A stretch of 64,000 nt of DNA, from the NCBI GenBank assembly GCA_038184435.1, contig CP116227.1:1426001-1490000 (forward strand). Reading direction: 5' to 3'. Below, piece after piece: positions 44,375 to 53,048 of the stretch (positions are counted from its first letter, which is position 1; each line of letters begins with the position of its first letter). The notes beneath the pieces were generated by a model. That model was not told where the DNA came from, ran no database searches, and saw only the letters and a list, made by a program, of their open reading frames with translations. Made by a program: the position numbers and the translations under genes. The stretch is from Nocardioides alkalitolerans. Lineage in GTDB: Bacteria > Actinomycetota > Actinomycetes > Propionibacteriales > Nocardioidaceae.

Positions 44375-45118
44375 TCAGATGATCCAACCGAGCCGGAGCG
44401 TGAACGCCAAGGGCTTCCAGCCGGGCTTCGCCACCGTGACTCCGACCACGAGATCGCCCGCCTGGTTCGGCGTCCAGGTGGGCCCGGTCGCGCCGGGCGC
44501 TGCGACTCCGTCGACGAACCAGCGGTAGTGCACCGTCGCGCCCGATGCGATCGCAGTATGGGTGAGGGCCGGGCCGCGGACGGTGAGGGCGCGACCGAAA
44601 CGCGCGGGCCCGTCCACCCTCGGCGAGGCGGAGACCCAGCCGGCGGGCACGGCCCGCAGGGCGACCACGCCGAAGTGGAACGTGCCCGCGCGCGGCGCGT
44701 AGCCCGGCGCCGTGAAGGCGATGTCCAGCGTCAGCCGGCGGCCCAGCGCCTCAGGACCGGGGACGGTAGTCGGGTCGGTCTCGCCGCTCACGGGCCGGCC
44801 GTCGAGCATCCACTGGTACGTCGCACGCGTGCCTCGTACCACCGCCGTGTGGGTGAGGTGCGGGGCCGAGACGCCGACGACGGAGTCGAGGGTCGGGGTG
44901 CCCGACTTGGTGCCCGGCGAGACGATCCACCCGGCCGGAACGGGTGGGGCGCCGGGCTCCGCGATGGCCTGGGGCATGTCGGGCGCCAGCACCGAGGACG
45001 TGGATGCGACGTCTCCCGCCGCTGAGGCGGAGTACGGCAGCAGGGCGACGAGCCCCACGACCGACAGCACCACGGTTGCGGCGGCTCCGGCCGCCCTGAC
45101 GATCGTCGAACTGCGCAC
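44375..45118 (-). CDS. Secreted protein with two Ig-like repeats
   Basis: A 247-residue exported protein. The N-terminal signal peptide (AAATVVLSVVGLVALLPYSA) ends near residue 32. Two repeats of about 85 residues follow. Each begins VPAGW and contains LTHTA, a YQWMLDG or YRWFVDG strand, and a closing APGYAP or KPGWKP. They resemble bacterial Ig-like repeats of surface proteins. There is no anchor motif, so it may be released or be a truncated piece of a longer adhesin. The GTG at 45118 is probable. Confidence 0.65.
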   Translation of the reverse strand: MRSSTIVRAAGAAATVVLSVVGLVALLPYSASAAGDVASTSSVLAPDMPQAIAEPGAPPVPAGWIVSPGTKSGTPTLDSVVGVSAPHLTHTAVVRGTRATYQWMLDGRPVSGETDPTTVPGPEALGRRLTLDIAFTAPGYAPRAGTFHFGVVALRAVPAGWVSASPRVDGPARFGRALTVRGPALTHTAIASGATVHYRWFVDGVAAPGATGPTWTPNQAGDLVVGVTVAKPGWKPLAFTLRLGWII

Positions 45119-45475
45119 GTTTGTCGCCCCCAGGATTGACTGCTCGGAGCGTACAAGAGCCTCAGGCCCGGGCAGTGCCGAACAGACGATGCCGCGTTCG
45201 AGCGGCGTTTCGGCCGACTCTGGGCTGCGACGCCCAGCGTCAGGGTCTCGCCCCACGTGATCGTCGGCGGCTTCTACTACCGCTACGTCACGCCGGGGAT
45301 CTCTCGACCGTCCCGCAGCCGCCGCAGCCGCCGCATCTTGGACGTACGTTCACACTCAGCGTCCGGCGGTCGAGGAGCCAGTCCGCTCGCTGCAGGAAGC
45401 GGGACGTCGACCCGGCCGGCCCCGCCCGCCAGGAACCGAGGAGCGTTGCTCCCGACGCGCTCCCCCAGACACAGA
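45119..45475. other. Intergenic stretch with no supported gene
   Basis: About 360 bases between the secreted protein and the tRNA-Pro terminator. Frames crossing it have no ribosome site, no family likeness and mixed codon use. A short CGCAGCCGC-type repeat near 45313-45336 is the only structure seen. Confidence 0.6.
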
Positions 45476-45510
45476 AGAGGCCGCCCCCGCTATCCGCGGA
45501 GACGGCCTCT
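45476..45510 (-). terminator. Hairpin downstream of tRNA-Pro
   Basis: An outer stem AGAGGCCG/CGGCCTCT and an inner GC stem with two mismatches, 19 bases past the tRNA 3' end. Confidence 0.65.
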
Positions 45511-45528
45511 GACCTGCTCGTTCTTCGG

Positions 45529-45602
<74 letters not shown>

Positions 45603-45637
45603 AAGCCCGCCCAGGGTCACCGGGCGGAGCGGTCGGA

Positions 45638-45643
45638 ACATTA
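45638..45643 (-). promoter_or_regulatory. -10 box for tRNA-Pro overlapping a stop codon
   Basis: TAATGT on the minus strand, 35 bases before the tRNA 5' end. Its TAA is the stop of the DUF72 gene upstream. Confidence 0.45.
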
Positions 45644-46531
45644 CCCCAGCCCCGCCGTACCCCCCGCATCGGGTCCGCGGGTGCGCGCGGCGAGGGCGAC
45701 GGCGTCGTGCGGGGCGAACCCGCGGGCGTCGTTGTCGAAGTAGACGTAGACGTCGCGGGGGCGCCCGTCAGGTGTGTCGGCGCCGGTCGCCCAACCCTCG
45801 ATCCGCGCCGCCCACGCGGCGAGCTCCTCCGGCGTGTAGCCGCTCGCGTACAGCGCCGTCGACCCGTGCAGCCGCACGTAGACGAAGTCCGCCGTGACCT
45901 GCCCGAACATCGGCCAGCGCCCGGCCGTGTCCGCGACCGCGAGGGCCACCCCGTGATCGCGGAGGAGGTCGTCGACCACCGGGGACACGAACGACAAGGC
46001 TCGCGGCTCGAACGCGTGCCGCAGCGGACGGTCCTCGTCGATCTCCAACCACGCCCGGTCGTCGAGCCGCGCATCGTGGTGGCGCGCCAGGTCCAACGCC
46101 TCCCCGGTCGTCCTCGGCAACGCGTCGAGGAAGCGGGCGAGCTGGTCGACGTCCAGCTCGTGGCGTTCCGGCAGCTGCCACAGGACCGGGCCGAGCTGGT
46201 CCCCGAGCGCCAGCACCCCGGACGCGAAGAAGTTCGCCAGGGCCTGGTCCACCTCGCGCAGCCGCAGCATGTGCGTGATGTAGCGCGACCCCTTCACCGC
46301 CAGCACCACGTCGGCCGGCACCTGGGTGCGCCACCGCTGGTAGCTCGTCGGGCGCTGCAGCGAGTAGAACGAGCCGTTCAGCTCGACGGTGTCCATCCGC
46401 TCGGCGATGTAGGTCAGCTCCAGCCGCTGGGGCAGCCCCTTCGGGTAGAAGTCGCCGCGCCACCGGGGGTAGCGCCAGCCGGAGACCCCGACGCGCACCC
46501 GCCCGCGGCGTACGGCGGTGGGCTCCGTCAT
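45641..46531 (-). CDS. DUF72 domain-containing protein
   Basis: A 296-residue TIM-barrel protein of the DUF72 (YecE) family, function unknown. GVSGWRYPRWRGDFYPKGLP at the start, DTVELNGSFYSLQ, LWQLPE and FVYVRLHGS are family landmarks. The ATG at 46531 follows a short acidic gene by ten bases. The stop TAA merges with the -10 box of tRNA-Pro. Confidence 0.92.
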   Translation of the reverse strand: MTEPTAVRRGRVRVGVSGWRYPRWRGDFYPKGLPQRLELTYIAERMDTVELNGSFYSLQRPTSYQRWRTQVPADVVLAVKGSRYITHMLRLREVDQALANFFASGVLALGDQLGPVLWQLPERHELDVDQLARFLDALPRTTGEALDLARHHDARLDDRAWLEIDEDRPLRHAFEPRALSFVSPVVDDLLRDHGVALAVADTAGRWPMFGQVTADFVYVRLHGSTALYASGYTPEELAAWAARIEGWATGADTPDGRPRDVYVYFDNDARGFAPHDAVALAARTRGPDAGGTAGLG

Positions 46532-46541
46532 GCGGGCCGCC

Positions 46542-46706
46542 TCAGGCGTCGCCGGGCGCCGGGTCCGGGTCGCTGGCCGGCTCGGAGTCGGGGTCGAGCT
46601 GGCTCGTGTCGGGCTCCTGCCCGTCCGACGTGGGCGGCTCCGCGTCCTGGTCGCGATCTTCGTCGGGGTCGGCCTGCACGGGGTGGTCGCTGGGGTCACT
46701 GGTCAT
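46542..46706 (-). CDS. Short acidic protein of unknown function
   Basis: A 54-residue, highly acidic Asp/Pro/Ser-rich product (starts MTSDPSDHPVQADPDED) with no predicted fold. It ends ten bases before the DUF72 start. Small acidic proteins of this kind occur in related actinobacteria, but the low-complexity sequence leaves doubt about translation. Confidence 0.45.
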   Translation of the reverse strand: MTSDPSDHPVQADPDEDRDQDAEPPTSDGQEPDTSQLDPDSEPASDPDPAPGDA

Positions 46707-46807
46707 GCGGGGCCGGTACCCCGCCACGGGGGCCCGACCCGCGCCGTACGGTGGCTCCCAGCACCGGAACCGACCCGCGGCACCCGCGCCGCGAGCAGAG
46801 GAGACCC

Positions 46808-47230
46808 GTGAAGTTCACCGAGCGCGAGATGACCGTCGCCGTCGAGGCCGTGGCCGCGCGGTCCTTCGAGGCGCTCCCCCGGCTGCTGCGGAGCCGGGCG
46901 GGCGGCACGTCGTGGGACACGTTGTCGAAGGGCGACCGCTACCCGTTGCTCGCCGCCTCCGGCGACCTCGTGCTGCCGGCGCTCACCGCGCTCCCCGAGC
47001 GCCCGACGGTGGGCGCGACGCCGGAGTTCACGGACGCGGAGTACGAGACCGCCGCCGAGGAGGCGCTCCGCCAGCGTGCGGACCGCAACGAGCCCGGCTC
47101 CTGGGACGCCACCGCGGAGCGCAAGCGCCGCAAGGCCGTCGCGGCCGGCGCGGCCGTCCTGCGGATCGCGGTCGCCGCCATGCCCGTGCGCCAGGACCCC
47201 GACGCGCTCATCGTGCCGGACCACCTCTGA
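46808..47230 (+). CDS. Hypothetical protein
   Basis: A 140-residue, mainly helical soluble protein (starts KFTEREMTVAVEAVAARSFE). The second half is rich in Glu, Arg and Ala and likely forms long helices (AEYETAAEEALRQRAD region). No family is recognised. The GTG has GAGGAG five bases upstream, and TACGGT near 46746 may be a -10 box. It is convergent with the CDF transporter gene. Confidence 0.65.
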   Translation: MKFTEREMTVAVEAVAARSFEALPRLLRSRAGGTSWDTLSKGDRYPLLAASGDLVLPALTALPERPTVGATPEFTDAEYETAAEEALRQRADRNEPGSWDATAERKRRKAVAAGAAVLRIAVAAMPVRQDPDALIVPDHL

Positions 47231-47266
47231 CCCGCCCCACCCCGAGGCCGGGGCCGGGGCCGGGGC

Positions 47267-48277
47267 CTAGACGACGTCGGGCTCGTCGGTCGTCGCCAGC
47301 GTCAGCACGGCCTCCTCGACCATCGGGCTGCGCTCGAGCTCGGCCTCCAGCGCCCGGAGGCGGCGCGCCACCTCGGGCTCCGGGGCGTCGCCCACCAGGT
47401 CGACGGCCGCGACCATGAAGACCCGCCGCGGCCCGACGTACTCGAGGTGCAGGTAGGTCACCCGCGCGACCTCGCGGTGGCCGCGCACCTCGTCGAGCAG
47501 CCACGTCCGCAGAGCCGGTGGCACGCCCTCGCCGAGCAGGTAGTCCATGTTGCGCCGGATCAGGAACAGCGCAACCACGCCCAGCAGCACACCGACGGCG
47601 ATGGAGCCCAGCGCGTCCCACAGCGGGTCGCCGGTCAGCTGGTGGGCGAGCACGCCGCCTGCGGCCAGCACGAGACCGATGAGCGCGGACGAGTCCTCGA
47701 GGAAGACCGCACGCAGGGTCGGGTCCGACGTCCGGTAGACGAAGGACAACGGCCGCAGGTGCCACCGGGCCGACTCACGACGCACCTGCCGCAGGGCCTG
47801 GAGGAACGAGATGCCCTCGAGCACGAAGGCCACGCCGAGCACGATGTAGTTGAGCGTGTACGCCGGCGCCTCGGCCTCCGCCGTGCCCTGCAGCGACGCC
47901 CACAGCGAGGTCGCCCCGTGCCACAGCGAGAGCACCGAGCCGGCCGTGAACAGGCCGAAGGCCGCGACCAGGGACCACAGGTACGCCGCGCGTCCGTAGC
48001 CCAGCGGGCGGGCGGCGTCACGCGGGCGACCGCCGCGGCGCTCGGCGGCCAGCAGCGCGACCTCGTTGCCCGTGTCGGCCCAGGAGTGCGCGGCCTCGGC
48101 CACCATCGACGCCGACCCCGTGATGGCGGCCGCGACCGACTTCGCGACCGCGATGAGGGCGTTGGCCGCGAGCGCGACGAGCACCGTCACCAGGGACTCC
48201 CCGCCCTGACCGGGTGGGTCCACCGAACGGACGGCCGCCGCGGTCGGGTCGCTCTCGTGCTGGTCGGGTTCCGCCAC
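47267..48277 (-). CDS. Cation diffusion facilitator family transporter
   Basis: A 336-residue efflux carrier for divalent metals (zinc, iron or manganese) with six membrane helices. AEAAHSWADTGNE in helix 2 carries the His/Asp metal site, and FLEDSSALIGLVLA in helix 5 has Asp but no His, which suggests an altered metal preference. The C-terminal ferredoxin-like domain (VARVTYLHLEYVGPRRVFM) senses cytoplasmic metal. The N-terminus is hydrophilic. The GTG start is likely. It is divergent from the hydrolase gene. Confidence 0.9.
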   Translation of the reverse strand: MAEPDQHESDPTAAAVRSVDPPGQGGESLVTVLVALAANALIAVAKSVAAAITGSASMVAEAAHSWADTGNEVALLAAERRGGRPRDAARPLGYGRAAYLWSLVAAFGLFTAGSVLSLWHGATSLWASLQGTAEAEAPAYTLNYIVLGVAFVLEGISFLQALRQVRRESARWHLRPLSFVYRTSDPTLRAVFLEDSSALIGLVLAAGGVLAHQLTGDPLWDALGSIAVGVLLGVVALFLIRRNMDYLLGEGVPPALRTWLLDEVRGHREVARVTYLHLEYVGPRRVFMVAAVDLVGDAPEPEVARRLRALEAELERSPMVEEAVLTLATTDEPDVV

Positions 48278-48317
48278 GCGCTCACTCTGCCACCGCGGCC
48301 CAGCGGGCGTCAGCGAT

Positions 48318-48335
48318 CAGTTGTAGCCTCAACTG
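48318..48335. promoter_or_regulatory. Operator enclosing the -10 box of the hydrolase gene
   Basis: CAGTTG and CAACTG form a perfect inverted repeat, and the six bases between them are exactly the -10 hexamer TAGCCT. The hexamer ends eight bases before the ATG at 48338. A bound repressor would cover the promoter. Confidence 0.6.
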
Positions 48336-48337
48336 TC

Positions 48338-48970
48338 ATGAGCACCTCCGCGGTCACGGAAGCGACGACGAGCTGGGAGGGCGGCGAGCACGACGGCCGG
48401 CCGACCGTGGTGCTCGCCCACGGGTACGGCGCGCACGAGGGCACCCTGCTCGGCGTCGCGCGCCTCCTGCCCGACGGCGTCGCCTGGGCCCTGCTCCGCG
48501 CCCCGCTCGTGCTCGCGCCCGGCAGCTACGCGTGGTTCCCGATCTCGACGCCGGGCACGCCCGACCCGGCCGACGTCGCCCCCGGTGTCGACGGCGCGCA
48601 CGCCTGGGTCGCGGAGCACGTGCCCGACGCTGCGGCCGTCCTCCCCGTCGGGTTCTCGCAAGGCGGGCTGGTGGCGTCCCAGCTGCTCCGGACCCGGCCG
48701 GAGCGGTACGTCGGCGCCGGCCTCCTCGGCGCGTTCGTGCTGCAGGGCGAGGTGGCGGGCGACGCGGCCCTGCGTCGTACCCGCCCACCCGTCTTCTCCG
48801 GCCGGGGCGACGCCGACACCGTCATCGCGCCGCACGCCGTGGCCCGCACCGATGCCTGGCTCCCCGAGCACACGACGGCCACGACCGCGTCGTACCCCGG
48901 CCTCGGCCACACCATCTCGGCCACCGAGGCGCGCGACCTCGCCCGCTTCGTGGCGGGCGTGCTGCTCTAG
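48338..48970 (+). CDS. Alpha/beta hydrolase (carboxylesterase/phospholipase type)
   Basis: A 210-residue serine hydrolase. The nucleophile is in GFSQGG (Ser about 107), the acid in GRGDADTV (Asp about 158) and the base in GLGHTIS (His about 190). HGYGAHEG near residue 28 forms the oxyanion side. The size and order fit the acyl-protein-thioesterase-like esterases of the cytoplasm. The substrate is unknown. It may be regulated through the palindrome around its -10 box. Confidence 0.88.
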   Translation: MSTSAVTEATTSWEGGEHDGRPTVVLAHGYGAHEGTLLGVARLLPDGVAWALLRAPLVLAPGSYAWFPISTPGTPDPADVAPGVDGAHAWVAEHVPDAAAVLPVGFSQGGLVASQLLRTRPERYVGAGLLGAFVLQGEVAGDAALRRTRPPVFSGRGDADTVIAPHAVARTDAWLPEHTTATTASYPGLGHTISATEARDLARFVAGVLL

Positions 48971-48984
48971 CCCGCGCGGCCGGG

Positions 48985-48990
48985 TAGCGT
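48985..48990 (+). promoter_or_regulatory. -10 box for LOG-family gene (leaderless)
   Basis: TAGCGT ends eight bases before the GTG at 48999. Confidence 0.4.
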
Positions 48991-48998
48991 CCCGGCAC

Positions 48999-49619
48999 GT
49001 GCCCACCTCCGCGACCCCGTCCTCGCCCCTGCGCGCCGTCGCCGTCTTCTGCGGGTCGTCCTTCGGCGACTCCCCCGCGTTCGAGGAGGCCGCGCGCCTC
49101 GTCGGGCGCACGCTCGCCGAGCGCGGGATCACCGTGGTGTACGGCGGGGGCCGCGTCGGTCTCATGGGTGCGGTCGCGGACGCCGCGCTCGCGGCCGGGG
49201 GCGACGTCGTCGGTGTGATCCCCCGGGCGCTCGACGCGCGCGAGCTCAGCCACACGGGCTGCACCGAGCTGCTCGTCGTCGAGACGATGCACGAGCGGAA
49301 GGCGCTCATGGCCGAGCGGGCCGACGCCTTCCTCACCCTGCCCGGTGGGGCCGGCACGCTCGAGGAGGTGGCCGAGCAGTGGACGTGGGCGCAGCTGTCC
49401 ATCCATGCCAAGCGCAGCGGTTTCCTCGACGTGGACGGGTTCTGGGCGCCACTGCAGCAGATGCGGGACCGGATGGTGGAGCGCGGGTTCGTGCGACCCG
49501 CCCAGGGCGAGATCGTGGCGTTCGACGACGACCTCGACCGCCTGCTCGCGACCCTGGCCTCACCGCCGACCTGGTCCGACAAGTGGGGGGCGCCGCGCGA
49601 GGTGCCGCCGCCGGTCTAG
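48999..49619 (+). CDS. LOG family protein (nucleoside 5'-monophosphate phosphoribohydrolase)
   Basis: A 206-residue enzyme of the LOG family, which removes ribose 5-phosphate from AMP or cytokinin nucleotides. GGGRVGLMGAVADAAL is near residue 50, ETMHERKALM near 95, and the signature LPGGAGTLEEVAEQWTW near 115. The native substrate in bacteria is often AMP. Its TAG stop shares the bases CTAG with the stop of the convergent MFS gene. Confidence 0.92.
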   Translation: MPTSATPSSPLRAVAVFCGSSFGDSPAFEEAARLVGRTLAERGITVVYGGGRVGLMGAVADAALAAGGDVVGVIPRALDARELSHTGCTELLVVETMHERKALMAERADAFLTLPGGAGTLEEVAEQWTWAQLSIHAKRSGFLDVDGFWAPLQQMRDRMVERGFVRPAQGEIVAFDDDLDRLLATLASPPTWSDKWGAPREVPPPV

Positions 49620-51112
49620 CTGCTGCTCGCCGCGCCGGTCCCGCCACCCGGGTGCGGCTCGGCGCGCCACGACCACACGGCCGCCGCGAGGGCCGCGAGC
49701 AGCAGGGCGGTCGACGTGCCGATCCCCCACCGCAGCGCCAGGTCCGTGTCGTCGAGCCGCTCGGCCGCCACCTGGTAGGCCGTCATCGTCACGGCAGCGC
49801 CGATGGCCGCACCGATCCGCTGCCCGGTCTGGAGGGCGCCGCCGGCGGCGCCGCCCATCCGCGTGGGCACGTCGGCGAGCGAGAGGGTCATGTTGGGCGA
49901 GACCACCGCACCACCGCCGGCCCCCGCGACCAGCAGCGGCACCGACAGGGCGAGCCACAGCGGCAGCCCCGCCGGCACGACCACGGCCAGCACGACGAGC
50001 GCGCCCAGCATCACGACGAGGGCGCCGACGGTGAGCACGCGACCGACGCGGTCCACCACGCGGCCGGCGATCGGCGAGGCCACAGCGGACCCGATGGCGA
50101 ACGGGCACAGGAGGAGTCCCGCCTGCAGGGCGGTCAGCCCCCGCCCCTCCTGCAGGAACACGCTCAGCACGAGGAAGACACCAGTGAACCCGGTGAAGTA
50201 GAGGGTGCCGATGGTGACGCCGCTCGCGTAGCCCGGCGTCCGGCGCAGCAGGCTCACGTCGAGCAGCGGGGCTCCCCCGCGCCGTACGACGCGGTGCTCC
50301 CACCGCACGAACGCCACGGCGAAGACGGGTACGAGCACGAGGAGCGGCAGGAGGGTCACCGTGCCGCCCTCCACGTTCACCACCGGGATGAGCACCGCCA
50401 GGACCGTCGCGCCCAGCAGCACTGCGCCCAGGAGGTCGAGGTGGACGCGGCCGGTGCCCGCGGACGGGTCCCGCCCGGGGACCAGCCGCAGGATGGGGAC
50501 GAGCAGCACCAGCCCGATGGGGACGTTGACGAGGAAGATCCAGCGCCAGCCGTCCTCCGTGCCGGCGATGGCGATGATGAGACCGCCCAGCACCGGGCCC
50601 AGCGCCGACGAGACGGAGACGACGAGGCCGAAGGTGCCGAAGGCGACACCGCGCTCCCGACCGCGGAAGAGGGTCTGGATGAGGCCGGAGTTCTGCGGCG
50701 TCAACAGGCCCGCCGACGCGCCCTGGACGAGCCGGGCCACGACCAGCCAGGTGGCGTCGGGCGCGAGTCCCGCGGCGGCGCTCGCGGCGACGAAGCCCAG
50801 GAGGCCGACGACCATGAGCCGCCGACGACCGTAGGCGTCACCGAGGCGACCGCCCGTCACGAGGGTGAGGCCGAAGGCGAGGGCGTAGCCCGAGACGACC
50901 CACTGGATCGTGCCCGGGGCCGCCTCGAGACCCGACCGCATCGAGGGCACCGCGACGTTCACGATCGTGACGTCGAGGAGCACCATGAAGCCGACGACGA
51001 GGCTCACCCCGAGGATGCGCCACCGGCGAGGGTCCGGCTGTCCCTGGTCGTCGGCCTCGACCGCTGCGCCCGCTCCGTGCTCGGCGCCGGTCGCCGGGGT
51101 CGTCTCCGTCAC
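49616..51112 (-). CDS. MFS transporter, DHA2 family (14-helix drug exporter type)
   Basis: A 498-residue inner-membrane exporter with 14 predicted helices, of the EmrB/QacA type driven by proton antiport. Motif A GGRLGDAYGRRRLM is near residue 85, LDVTIVNVAVPSM near 45 is the family's helix 1, and the antiporter motif C is SSALGPVLGGLI. The substrate is unknown and is probably a drug or lipophilic metabolite. The GTG start overlaps the frameshifted Dabb gene by four bases. Confidence 0.92.
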   Translation of the reverse strand: MTETTPATGAEHGAGAAVEADDQGQPDPRRWRILGVSLVVGFMVLLDVTIVNVAVPSMRSGLEAAPGTIQWVVSGYALAFGLTLVTGGRLGDAYGRRRLMVVGLLGFVAASAAAGLAPDATWLVVARLVQGASAGLLTPQNSGLIQTLFRGRERGVAFGTFGLVVSVSSALGPVLGGLIIAIAGTEDGWRWIFLVNVPIGLVLLVPILRLVPGRDPSAGTGRVHLDLLGAVLLGATVLAVLIPVVNVEGGTVTLLPLLVLVPVFAVAFVRWEHRVVRRGGAPLLDVSLLRRTPGYASGVTIGTLYFTGFTGVFLVLSVFLQEGRGLTALQAGLLLCPFAIGSAVASPIAGRVVDRVGRVLTVGALVVMLGALVVLAVVVPAGLPLWLALSVPLLVAGAGGGAVVSPNMTLSLADVPTRMGGAAGGALQTGQRIGAAIGAAVTMTAYQVAAERLDDTDLALRWGIGTSTALLLAALAAAVWSWRAEPHPGGGTGAASSS

Positions 51113-51434
51113 CCGGTCACGCTAGCGCCGGGGCCCAACGGGTCGGGCAGCGCGAACTGGATGCGCTGGATCGACGCCGAGATCGGCGCGAACAGCTCCT
51201 CGCGGATGCGGTTGTGCTCGGGGTCCCGGTCGTAGCGTCGGTAGTCGTCGTCGCTGGCGAAGTCGACGGTGAGGGCGTAGGAGGCGTTCCCCAGGCGCAG
51301 CCCCGGTCCACCCCCGCGACGAGACGGAGGTCGAGGCCGTCCACCCGCAGGTCGCGGAGTGCCTGCAGCGCCTCCTCGACCTTGTCGATGGTCACACCCG
51401 GATGAACGACACCCACGACGACGTTGCGGATCAT
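51109..51434 (-). pseudogene. Dabb (stress-responsive A/B barrel) family gene with a frameshift
   Basis: The first 50 codons (MIRNVVVGVVHPGVTIDKVE) and the last 55 (RLGNASYALTVDFASDDDYR, then FAPISASIQRIQFAL) together make one normal Dabb protein of about 108 residues. They lie in different frames, and the switch falls at the G-run at 51301-51304 on the minus strand. One extra G would restore the frame. The gene is either broken or misread. It lies upstream of the MFS gene with a four-base overlap. Confidence 0.75.
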
Positions 51435-51498
51435 GCAGCCATGCTGCCCGGTGGCGCCCCGGACCGGGACCGCCGGAACAGAACGAGGAAGGGAACCG

Positions 51499-52530
51499 AT
51501 GACCGACGCCACGTCCACGACCGCCACCAGCACCCAGGTGCAGCTCGTCCGCCGCCCCCAGGGCTGGCCCGACGACGCCGACTTCCGGACGGTCGAGGTC
51601 GAGCTGCCCCCGCCGGGCGACGGCGAGGTGCGCGTGGCCAACGAGTTCATCTCGGTGGACCCCTACATGCGGGGACGGATGAACGAGGGCAAGAGCTACA
51701 TCCCCCCGTTCGCGCTCGGCGAGACCATGACGGGCGGCGCGGTCGGCCGCGTCGTCGCGTCGCGGGTCGACGACCTCCCCGTCGGCACCGCCGTGCGGCA
51801 CGAGCTCGGGTGGCGCGACGTCGCCCAGGGACCGGCCGCGTCGTTCCGACCGGTGCGCGAGGTGCCGGGCACCTCGCTCTCGGTCCACCTCGGCGTGCTG
51901 GGGATGACCGGGCTGACCGCCTACGTCGGTCTCACGGCCATCGCCGGGATCCAGGAGGGCGACACCGTGTTCGTCTCCGGCGCCGCGGGCGCGGTCGGCA
52001 GCACGGCGGGCCAGCTGGCCCGGCTGCTCGGCGCCGGACGCGTCATCGGCTCGGCAGGCGGTCCCCAGAAGGGGCGCCTGCTCACGGAGCGCTACGGCTA
52101 CGACGCCGCGATCGACTACAAGGCGGGGCCGGTGACCGAGCAGCTCGCCGCGGCCGCGCCCGACGGCGTGGACCTGTACTTCGACAACGTCGGCGGCGAC
52201 CACCTCGAGGCCGCCCTCGGCGCGATGAACCGGGGCGGGCGCGCTGCGCTGTGCGGTGCGATCGTCGGCTACAACACCGAGGTGCCCGTGCCCGGTCCGC
52301 GCAACATGTTCCGGATCATCACCCAGGGCCTGACGCTCCGGGGGTTCACGCTCGGCGACTGGGGCCACCTCTCGGGCGAGTTCGGCGAGCGGATGGCGGG
52401 ATGGTTCGCGGACGGTCGGATCACCCACGACGAGACCGTCGTGGACGGCATCGAGAACGCCGTCGAGGCGTTCCGCTCGATGATGCGCGGCGGCAACGTC
52501 GGCAAGATGGTCGTGCGCACGGGAGGCTGA
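51499..52530 (+). CDS. NADP-dependent oxidoreductase (prostaglandin-reductase-like MDR)
   Basis: A 343-residue zinc-free medium-chain reductase of the PTGR/CurA group, reducing the double bond of enones with NADPH. DPYMRGRMNEGKSYI is typical near residue 55, the nucleotide motif SGAAGAVGSTAGQLA is near 160, and DLYFDNVGGDHLEAAL near 235. A substrate Tyr is in IVGYNTE. The ATG at 51499 has GAGGAAGGGA upstream. It is divergent from the Dabb gene and may belong to detoxification of reactive carbonyls. Confidence 0.92.
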   Translation: MTDATSTTATSTQVQLVRRPQGWPDDADFRTVEVELPPPGDGEVRVANEFISVDPYMRGRMNEGKSYIPPFALGETMTGGAVGRVVASRVDDLPVGTAVRHELGWRDVAQGPAASFRPVREVPGTSLSVHLGVLGMTGLTAYVGLTAIAGIQEGDTVFVSGAAGAVGSTAGQLARLLGAGRVIGSAGGPQKGRLLTERYGYDAAIDYKAGPVTEQLAAAAPDGVDLYFDNVGGDHLEAALGAMNRGGRAALCGAIVGYNTEVPVPGPRNMFRIITQGLTLRGFTLGDWGHLSGEFGERMAGWFADGRITHDETVVDGIENAVEAFRSMMRGGNVGKMVVRTGG

Positions 52531-52638
52531 GTCGCCCCGGGACGACGTCCGCGCGACGGTGCGCTGGACCCGGTGGCTGCGTCTGCGGTTTGATGCGGCG
52601 GCCGGGGGCAGCGTGCCGCCCGGCGGGAGGGGATCGAC

Positions 52639-53019
52639 ATGCTGGTGGCGGGGCTGGCCCTGACGGGTCTGGCAGCACTCATCCACGTCTACATCTTCCT
52701 GCTGGAGTCGGTGTGGTGGAGGTCCCGCGCCCGCGAGGTCTTCGGCACCACCCCCGAGCAGGCGGAGCAGACCGCCGAGATGGCCTACAACCAGGGCTTC
52801 TACAACCTGTTCCTCGCGGTCGGGATCGCGGTCGGGACCGTGCTGGTGGCGCTCGACGAGCGCACCGTGGGGCTGACGCTCGTGCTGTTCGCCGCCGCAT
52901 CGATGGTGGCCGCCGGGCTCGTGCTGGTGCTCAGCTCGCCGGCCAAGGCGCGCCCCGCCCTCATCCAGCTGACCCCGCCGCTGATCGGTGGCGTGCTCCT
53001 GGTGGTCGACCTGCTCTGA
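52639..53019 (+). CDS. DUF1304 family membrane protein
   Basis: A 126-residue protein with four membrane helices. HVYIFLLESVWW, MAYNQGFYNLFLAVG and the end LIQLTPPLIGGVLLV are characteristic of DUF1304, function unknown. GGGAGGGGA lies seven bases before the ATG. It is convergent with dnaE2, with 29 bases between the stops. Confidence 0.88.
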   Translation: MLVAGLALTGLAALIHVYIFLLESVWWRSRAREVFGTTPEQAEQTAEMAYNQGFYNLFLAVGIAVGTVLVALDERTVGLTLVLFAAASMVAAGLVLVLSSPAKARPALIQLTPPLIGGVLLVVDLL

Positions 53020-53048
53020 GGCGGCGCCCGGGCCGACCGGTCTCGCCC

